Shown: positions 56,673 to 64,000 of the stretch, piece by piece
Position numbering within the stretch: the first letter of the stretch is position 1
How the letters are laid out: every line of letters starts with the position of its first letter
Source of the DNA: Gerris lacustris
Lineage: Eukaryota; Arthropoda; Insecta; Hemiptera; Gerridae
NCBI GenBank assembly: GCA_951217055.1
Contig: OX578280.1
Location: forward strand, 31,935,128 to 31,999,127
Length of the DNA stretch: 64,000 nt
Direction of reading: 5' to 3'
Made by a program: the position numbers and the translations under genes
Notes under the pieces: generated by a model
What the model was told of the DNA's origin: nothing
The model's input: the letters and a program-made list of their open reading frames with translations, nothing else
Databases searched by the model: none

Positions 56673-57626
56673 AGTCATGCACCATGACTTAATGAGCCAA
56701 TCTGCATATTATAAAAGATACAAACAATAAATTTAAAAAACAATTATCCTATGTGGCCTGAATGATCCTAGGTGGCCTTATAGGAAATTGTGCACTAATT
56801 CTGAATATACTACATGTTAATATGTTTAAGACAGACTAATTTTCAGAAAATTAAAAAAAAAATGGTACACAGGGGTACGGGGTACAATAGTCAAAATTGT
56901 ATATACCCTTCAAGATGCGTGTCGTTGGAAAGCTCTTTAAGAGTACAGTAATTGTTGTTATGTAAAGTTTTGTATTTTTTCCATATAAAGAGGGGGGGGG
57001 GGGGGTAAAATGGAGAAACCACGTTTTTATGCTATTTTTGACCTAAATTGTCAAAATTTGACCCCTAAATGGACTCCAAAAATTCTGGCCAACGAACTCA
57101 TCCTTTCTTTTAATATTATTGACATTTTAACATTTGATTGGATTTTTTAAGTGCATACTAGGGTGTAATATCGTCTGGAGTGACACATACATACATAAAA
57201 AAGTGTTAAATTTCAGGAATCGATTAAGAAATGTCTAAAACGGATTGTGTAGAGTTGGGGGCTTCTGATCCAAACTGACCGCGAAAATCCTCCAATTCAA
57301 ATGAATAGGGAAAAAAAGATAGTGCCCAGTAGAGGTATAAAAAATAATAATTATAAAAGTAATAATAAAGGAACACAAAGAAAGCCCAAGTATTTTGAAT
57401 TATAAAAGGGGGTTTATTAACAGTTAGAATAATAATTAAAGGTAATATGTAATATTGGCCTGGTGTGTGTGGTGAGGTGTAGAGTTTGAGTCTGCATTTG
57501 TCAGCAAACTGGCTCGGGTGAACGGATACTGCTGGCTCTGGAGTCGTGTATAATATGTCCGGGCGGACATACAAGGAAGAACTGGAAATATGCAGTGGCT
57601 TGGTGAACTGGATCAGTTCCTGAGGT
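56673..57626. repeat. Non-coding DNA with inverted repeat D copy
   Basis: 56860-57020 is a minus-oriented copy of the 12.7-13.2 kb unit (CAGGGGTACGGGGTACAA, AGCTCTTTAAGAGTACAGTA). The 116-codon minus-strand ORF at 57224-57574 has no recognisable domain. Confidence 0.6.
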
Positions 57627-57982
57627 CCTCTCAGGAACTCAGGATGCTTTAGATTTTAATGGATTTGTAAAACATGGTTAAAGTAAAAGAAAATGACCAC
57701 CAACAGAACCACACACTAGGGCTTTTTACTGCACACAGACACAGAGCTACATACGTATCTTCCTTGGTGCCAGCTCTTCTCCCTCTAATTTCCCATGGTA
57801 GCCAGCCAGGTTTGCCACCAGAGCTGAAGGGGCCAAGGCCATGACCTATATATTTGTAGGTTCCCCTCAATTATTACCAGTAGGACCTTATTTCAAGAAG
57901 GCACCTTGGTTGGAATTTTGAAAACAATAGGTGGGTTGGCTCACTGGCTACAGGAGAAGGTGTTCCTAGTGTCTTGAACACA
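57627..57982. repeat. Dispersed repeat E, copy 2
   Basis: Near-identical to 48219-48563. It runs directly into satellite units at about 57980. Confidence 0.85.
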
Positions 57983-58115
57983 TTGTCTAATATATAATTT
58001 TTGCAGGCTCGCTGCGCTCGCCTTATTATACAGTATTTGTAAATAATCATTGTTTAGTATAAAGTTGTTGCAGGCTCGCTACACTCGCATTTTATACAGT
58101 TTTTACAGTATGTAA
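57983..58115 (+). repeat. Satellite units, second site
   Basis: Two to three copies of the 43.3-43.9 kb unit (TGCAGGCTCGCTGCGCTCGC, TACAGTATTTGTAAATAATC). Confidence 0.8.
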
Positions 58116-58299
58116 TAATCTATTAAATAATGCACAAATGCTGTAAACAGCCATGCATAGCGAGCTTGCAGCAACTTTTAAATAAAGGTTATCTATCTAT
58201 AGCAATGCTAGGTAAATATGATAAGGACTTTTTAGGTAAAGATTGCCCCCGTCCTGACTGGACTTTAAAATACCTTTAAACGATTTATAACATATATCC

Positions 58300-58850
58300 T
58301 AGCTTAAAAGCCGCCATCTTGAAAATATTATACGTGTGAAATTTAATTGTTATTTTTATTTATTCTCTTTCTGCATTTATAGACCTTTAAAACGATGTAT
58401 AACATGTCATACTGACTTAAAACTTTTTGTTTAGTCTTCCGCCATTTTGAAAATATAAAGTGTGAAATTTTAATAGTTAAATATTCCTTTCCTACACTTC
58501 AAGACCTTTAAATTGATGTATAACATGTCATACTGACTAAAAACTTTTTGTTTAGTCGTCCACCATATTGGCCGCCATTTTGAAAATATAAAGTGTGAAA
58601 TTTTAATAGTTAAATATTCCTTTCCTAAACTTTAAGACCTTTAAATTGATGTATAATATGTCACACTGACTAAATATTTTTGCTTAGTCATCCGCCATCT
58701 TGAAAATGTGTAGTGTGGAATTTCCAAAAACTATTCAGTTCTTTCAAATGCTGAGATGCATCTATGTGCCAAATTTCGTTGAAATTGATCAATTTTTACT
58801 CCAGTTATCGTTAGATAAACACACAAACTTTTCAAATCCCAAGTCTCTGA
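58300..58850 (-). repeat. Repeat C copy with internal 121-133 bp tandem duplications
   Basis: The module AGACCTTTAAA...ACATGTCATACTGACT...TTTAGTC..CCGCCAT...TAAAGTGTGAAATTTTAAT recurs at about 58381, 58502 and 58635. The terminal part (GCTGAGATGCATCTATGTGC, CACTAAGCTCGTTCAATAAA) matches the split copy at 14.9/16.3 kb. Confidence 0.75.
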
Positions 58851-58959
58851 AATGATGAACTCACTAAGCTCGTTCAATAAAAAAAGGAATTAAGGTGTAA
58901 AAGTGTGGGGGCCCTATATGTCTCCATGTTAATTAATACATATGGTAGTTCTTGCCCGC

Positions 58960-59060
58960 CCGTGACGTCATAGCCCAGGAATGATGTTGGTCTCATTGAG
59001 TGAGGTAAGGGGCGTGTCTATATAAACATTGTCTAAGGTCCAATGTCCACCGTTATGTTG
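58960..59060 (+). promoter_or_regulatory. Promoter of the bestrophin-like gene
   Basis: A locally GC-richer segment holds a perfect cAMP-response-type palindrome TGACGTCA (58963-58970), a GC-box-like GGGGCGTG (59009-59016) and TATATAAA (59019-59026). Transcription would start around 59048-59056. The sequence then stays less AT-rich for about 400 bases, as expected of a 5' untranslated exon. Confidence 0.55.
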
Positions 59061-59711
59061 CCTTCTCTAGTTTAATTAACTGGCTGGCTGTACCCAGAGA
59101 TGCTGTACCTAGACGTTAGTACGAGACTAAAATCGGAGTCGGTTAAGAAAGTAGCAATTACAAGTTTTCGTTTGTAGTTTGTTTATCCTATTAGTTCCAC
59201 TTTTAACTGTTGCTGGTAGCGCAGTACCATCGGGCCAAGGATGGCAAACCCCCACCTCAGGGAGTTGGACAGGGCTGGGTCTAGTTTCCCGCCTATCATG
59301 CGGCAGTTGGCCGCAACACTGCGTACCGGTCTGTTGTTCTCACCATCTGTTTGCCGTTTTCTTTCAGTGTTATTAAAGCCGTCTTGTAGATAGGTTATGC
59401 CAGAACTCGGCCGCTTTTTGAACTGTGATAAGCCGAATTTAAACGGTCTCACGAATTAATTAGTTTGCTACACCATAATTCCACGTTAATTTTAGCCGCT
59501 TTATGTAGAAGTTTATTTAATGATAGTTTTAAATTAAAGTAATTTTATAAATATATGTTGATTCTATCGGGATTAAATTATTTATTAGTATCTAAATTGC
59601 GGGCACGAAAGTGTTTTAATGTCTGTGATAAGCTAAGCTGTTTCGCCTGTGATAATAAATTATTATTTTTATTGTTTTAATAATTTTCTTTTGTAATTTT
59701 TATCTTAAATA
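59056..59711 (+). other. Putative 5' UTR of the bestrophin-like gene
   Basis: Unique-looking sequence between the TATA box and the ATG at 59712. The opposing ORFs at 59179-59376 (+) and 59183-59452 (-) are open by chance and carry no domain. An intron within this stretch cannot be excluded. Confidence 0.4.
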
Positions 59712-59782
59712 ATGACGGTTACTTACACGGCTGAAGTTGCTACTTGCAGAGGATTCGGTTGTTTCATAGCTCTATTACTAAG
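59712..59782 (+). CDS. First coding exon of a bestrophin-like chloride channel (partial gene)
   Basis: From ATG 59712 the frame reads MTVTYTAEVATCRGFGCF, then IALLLR, and stops at a strong GC-type donor, AAG|GCAAGT, at 59783. This is the characteristic start of bestrophins (M-T-x-T-Y-x-x-x-V-A...L-L-R-W-R-G-S), calcium-activated anion channels of the plasma membrane. The exon has 23 full codons and two bases of Arg24, the phase needed to continue into the WRGSIYK exon. That exon is not found up to 64000, so the gene continues to the right beyond the window. Ala20 where many members have a lysine is a small departure. The call depends on 24 residues. Confidence 0.78.
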
Positions 59783-61423
59783 GCAAGTGTTATTTAAAAA
59801 TAATTTATTCTATTAATTTCATGTTCAATGGATTAATTCAAATAATTCTCACGCTTATAAGAGTTAAACTGAGAAACAGTTTATTCTACCTAGGTATTAA
59901 ATATTAGGACCACACAATCACCAGTATGTACTTTAATTTTATTAATGATTTCGATCATTCTTGTTTTGAATTTAATTTTATATTTATTAACCTTTATTAA
60001 TCCATTTTTTTGTGTCTCACATAACTACATTTTTATATTCATGCTTAATTATTTCATTAATAGTTAAGAAATAATGATGATACTTTTGCTTGAAAAGTTA
60101 AAAACAAAAAATAGGAAGAGGAAGGTTTAAAGAGCATGGTAGATAACCCCCTGCCTCAACACGATAAGGTTATAATGTTAATAAAAAAATAAAATCTCAT
60201 CAAAGTGGAAGGGCAGATTTTATTTAAATCTAGGGACGACTAGGGAAGGATGCTAATAACGTTTTCTAGGTACTAAAGCCTCTCTCAACGAAAACAAGTC
60301 TCTAGAAAACTAATTAGATTATTAAATCTTAAATGAAAATATGATGTCACAAAATCTATAGGTATATAAAATCAGCTCTATACTTAAGATTGACTTGCCC
60401 CCAAACGAGAAATACATTGCCAACCTTTGTTATGGGTAACAAAAATTTGTTACCTAACCTATTAATTTGTTATTTATGGTAAAACTGAAAAGTGTCTTGT
60501 GAAGTACGGGAATGTAATTTTAATTAAAATTACCTAGGCCCAAGAGTCTGAGTTCCTTAACTGGATTGTAGATTAGCTGCTGCTTGTATGATTCTTTGAC
60601 ATTGTTTATTTATTTGATTAGATTACTAGACGCAAAATTAATGTTATATGCCAGTATTGTCTGATACTGATTCCTCTTTGCGTGTTCAATTCTTTCACGT
60701 CTCAAGTCACTTTTATTATAAGATACTGACAACTAAATTCATGAAAATTATCCAATAATTACTTGTCTAGATAAAGATGATCTGAGGGTGGCCTAAAATC
60801 AAATTAAATATTTTTTTGTTGAAGTGTGTGGGCTACTGTAGACGACTAGTTTCTATTAACAAGCTGAAAGGAGGGGGGGGGGGGGGGGCTAGAGCTTGTA
60901 AATACGAATGCGAATTAATTAGAGAAAAAATAATTTGAGTTCTAAAATGGGGGGCGCAAAGGGCGATAGGTCGGGTTCGATTCCCTGTCGGGGAGGAATT
61001 ATGTGCATGGTAAATTTTAATGAAATTTTTATCAATAATATTAAATTTAAAATTCACAAAAGCTTAATTTAATAAATAAAAAAATAAAAAAAACGACCAA
61101 ATAATTATGTCCTAGTATATGGGAAAGTTTAGTGCGAGGTTTAAATAATAAAATATTTTTCATTATCTTGTAATGATGTATAATGTTTTATTATATTAAT
61201 AATTTATATACCTAATTGATTTGTTGTATCTAATTTCTATAATGGGTATCCCTTGTTTTATTTTTTTTATATAGAGGTAGGTATTTTAAAATTTCTTCCT
61301 TGACTTATGCGATATTGATCCACGGAAATTCAATTTAATACGCAAAAATTTTAAGTTAATATTCTTAACTGATAGCTAATAAATAAATTGAGATGTATTA
61401 CCTTTTAGCTTAGGGTGCCAGTA
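59783..61423 (+). other. Bestrophin-like intron 1, first part
   Basis: AT-rich with a G homopolymer at about 60874-60887. A GGTTCGATTCC string at 60974-60984 resembles a tRNA B box, but no A box or cloverleaf accompanies it. No exon recognised. Confidence 0.45.

Positions 61424-61512
<89 letters not shown>
61424..61512. repeat. (CA)n-(TA)n compound microsatellite
   Basis: A short CA tract runs into about 70 bases of TA. Confidence 0.95.
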
Positions 61513-61513
<1 letters not shown>

Positions 61514-62173
61514 TAAATATAAAGGTTGATTTCAACCCTTCTCCGTGGAATTCAGGGAAATCCCCTTGACTCAACTCCTTCCCCTTTTTAATCTTAACTT
61601 ACTAGGAATATAAGCTGGAAGTTTATAAGCAATAGTCTTATTATTTAAATTATTAAAATCTAGTGAAATTAAATTATTAACTATTAATTGAAATAACAAA
61701 AACAGGCAAGGAAATAACCCTTATTATACCTTGTCAATTTCCTGTTTCCTTGTGCTTTTAAGAAATTTCCATTTCCTGTTTTTATATAATATATGCGTGT
61801 GTGTTTGTAAAATGATAAAAACAAATGTTTACTATTTTTATTTTCTCTTGTTATCACTCAGATGTTTGTTATGTTAAAAATGAGATTTATTGATATAAGT
61901 TTACAGTATTGATTAAATATAATGTAGGCTTTCGGTGTACTCATTCTTGTCGAAGAATTGTAATACGGAACCACGTCCATCGGTTCCAGGTATTTACACA
62001 TTAAATATATACAGAAATGTAACCTTACACTTTTTAAATTGTTTATTGACCAAAACTCTTCCATAATACTCATGATTCCAGAAAACGTGTAAAGCATACC
62101 TTTTAAACATATTAATCATGTTTAGAGAAAAACCTGTCACTTAATTTTTCCAAGAAGTGGTCGAAGATTTGGT
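61513..62173. other. Non-coding DNA
   Basis: AT-rich. The 79-codon minus-strand ORF at 61858-62097 has no family signal. Confidence 0.4.
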
Positions 62174-62395
62174 ACTTTAGATTGTTACTCCCCTGTTTTT
62201 TTAGAATAGAAATTACTGACTAAATAACTATTAAGACAAAGGGATGTTTACTCCAATGTAATTCGTGACAAAGGAATATTACACTTCTCTTTTTATAAGG
62301 GGAGTAACAGTCTGAAGAAGAATATGCCGTACACCTTCTTTAGATAGTTACTCCCTTCTGTTATTTTTATAATGGGAATAACAATCTAAAGAAGT
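62174..62395. mobile_element. MITE-A, uninterrupted copy
   Basis: ACTTTAGATTGTTACTCCCC at the left and the inverse GGGAATAACAATCTAAAGAA at the right enclose about 222 bp with further internal copies of the end sequence. CGAAGATTT lies just outside both ends, a possible target duplication. Confidence 0.8.
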
Positions 62396-63820
62396 GCCGA
62401 AGATTTTTAGGATCCTTAATCACTGATGTATTAATTGTACGTTATTTATCATTTCACACCACATAATGTTAGTTTTGTATTTAATGCCTAATTACTTTAA
62501 GATCAAATACGAATATGTATCTTTTTGACATACTCTATGTATAATCTTTAATCTATACTCAAGGTTGCAGTAGTTCTAGGTAAATAAAACAGAACAGAAA
62601 CTGGTATTCCTGAAGGCCTCTATTTTAATGTATTATTTTCTTTCCTAGACCACTTTTATAATTGGATACCCGAGGCTTATTTCATCCTGTTTGGGTAGCT
62701 TGAGTTGATGGACAGCAGCCAAGGTTAAATAATTGGCCTCATGTAGGTCGTAAATCCCTATCTATTTCGCATTTTTGAACCCATACTCATTTCGTTCATT
62801 TTTTTTTTTTTTTTACTCAACTTTAAGTAGATTGCATTTATCTCATTTCAGTCTTGGTCTCATTAGACGTGTAAAATTCAGCAAAAAGTTATTAAGTTTA
62901 ACCTGTAGAGTCATCACTGCTTAAAACCAGTGGATTAATTGTAGATGGTAACTAACGAATTCTAGTATAAATTTCTGTTTGTCTTCTAATATCTAATAAG
63001 TGTACTACCTTGTTGCCTTCAAATTAGTATTTGTAATTATCCCAGACAATACATTTTAGTAATTACATTTATTACTATTAATTGCTTCAGACAATCCCCT
63101 TGGAGTGGAAAAGTCGGTGATGAATATACATTATAGCCACTGGAAACAGAATTATGATAAGAGATACAAATGTGTTTCTGTTATTGAAATGTGGAATTTT
63201 CCCTAGAATCTTATAAAATATACTTTTTCTTCCTTCATAATTATCCAACTGAGATAATTCACATCTTGTCGATATAAAAAGCTTAGTTCTTTATTTTCAA
63301 CTATTCGTCTAACCTTTTCGGTATCAATTTTCCTTTTAAGAGGGAATGTTCTTCTATGATGTCATATTATAATATCGTTTTAAGAGCAAATTGTCTGGAT
63401 ATAATCATATTTTTCTTTATTTTGGTTACATGGGGCAGATAAAAAGTTGGCTTGAAACAAATTCGATTCAACCTTTGAAATTTTGCAATTATCAACGTTG
63501 CTTGTAGTTTACTGGCTCGTTCTCAAAACTATATAATTCAATTATATTTTTAACCTTTTAACATATTATATACTTATTTTTTTGATTATAATATTGTTGT
63601 TAATAATTTAAGTAAAGTTTGTTCTCAGATATGTTATCTCGAGAGCTCGTGAAAATAGAAATACATTAGTACTTATTACATTTTATAATCTTGTTTATTG
63701 AAGGTAGTGGTAGTGATAATGACCAAAAGCCTGTTTAAAAAATTAATATTTTGTCTTACTAAATATACATATATGATATTAAATAAAATCGTGTTCTTAA
63801 GAAATTTTGTCTTATATTTT
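62396..63820. other. Non-coding DNA
   Basis: AT-rich. No exon, repeat or RNA gene recognised. Confidence 0.4.
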
Positions 63821-63822
63821 TT

Positions 63823-64000
63823 GAGCTGAGCGAAGCGAAGCTCTTATACTAAACTTTGCATTTGGTTGGTCAAATACTCCTCCTGAACGGTTGAACCGAT
63901 CTGCACAAAATTCGGCACGGTCATAGTGACCAACCACAGGAAGGTATACATCTGAAATGGTCCAAATTGGTAGACAGGGGTACGGGGTACAAAAGTTAAA
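63823..64000 (-). repeat. Repeat D, cut by the window edge
   Basis: It opens with the palindromic GAGCTGAGCGAAGCGAAGCT and ends with CAGGGGTACGGGGTACAAAA, as in the 56.9 kb copy. Confidence 0.6.

Noticed and set aside
57224..57574. 116-codon minus-strand ORF
   Set aside because: Aromatic low-complexity translation of AT-rich DNA, no recognisable domain, no splice support.
60930..61020. tRNA-like B box (GGTTCGATTCC)
   Set aside because: No matching A box, acceptor stem or cloverleaf; at most a SINE trace.

Overview
This is AT-rich arthropod nuclear DNA, most likely from a hemipteran-type insect with a large, repeat-filled genome. The evidence is spliced genes with introns up to 3 kb, insect-type transposons of many classes, and a TTAGG-like interstitial stretch. 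The species cannot be named from the sequence. No rRNA, tRNA, CRISPR array or bacterial-type operon was seen.

Two host genes can be supported. The first is complete on the + strand at 31340-42693. Its nine exons total exactly 1500 coding bases (499 residues plus stop) and encode a flavin-dependent polyamine/spermine oxidase-like protein with an N-terminal signal peptide. A residue that is usually lysine in this family appears to be alanine. The second starts near the right edge. A TATA/CRE-type promoter at about 58963-59026 and a short coding exon at 59712-59782 match the N-terminus of bestrophin chloride channels; the rest of that gene lies beyond the window.

Everything else is mostly mobile DNA. 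1-31 kb holds no convincing host exon. It contains foldback elements, nested hAT elements (5400-6470), dispersed repeats ending in hairpins, a tandem array of three elements with GGTACC-type ends (15014-16208), a LINE RNase H relic (about 24.2 kb) and a TA-flanked MITE (27348-27911). Intron 2 of the oxidase gene carries at least four insertions, one a hAT with a perfect 8-bp target duplication.

From 43 to 58 kb come a 64-79 bp satellite, a piggyBac element with TTAA flanks (44018-45067), a 5'-truncated LINE with a 582-codon reverse transcriptase ORF (minus strand), a hAT element (48607-50861) that contains a MITE which itself contains another MITE, and a decayed BEL/Pao retrotransposon (about 52.0-54.7 kb, minus strand). 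Several insertions can be confirmed inside the window because a second, uninterrupted copy of the host repeat is present elsewhere.
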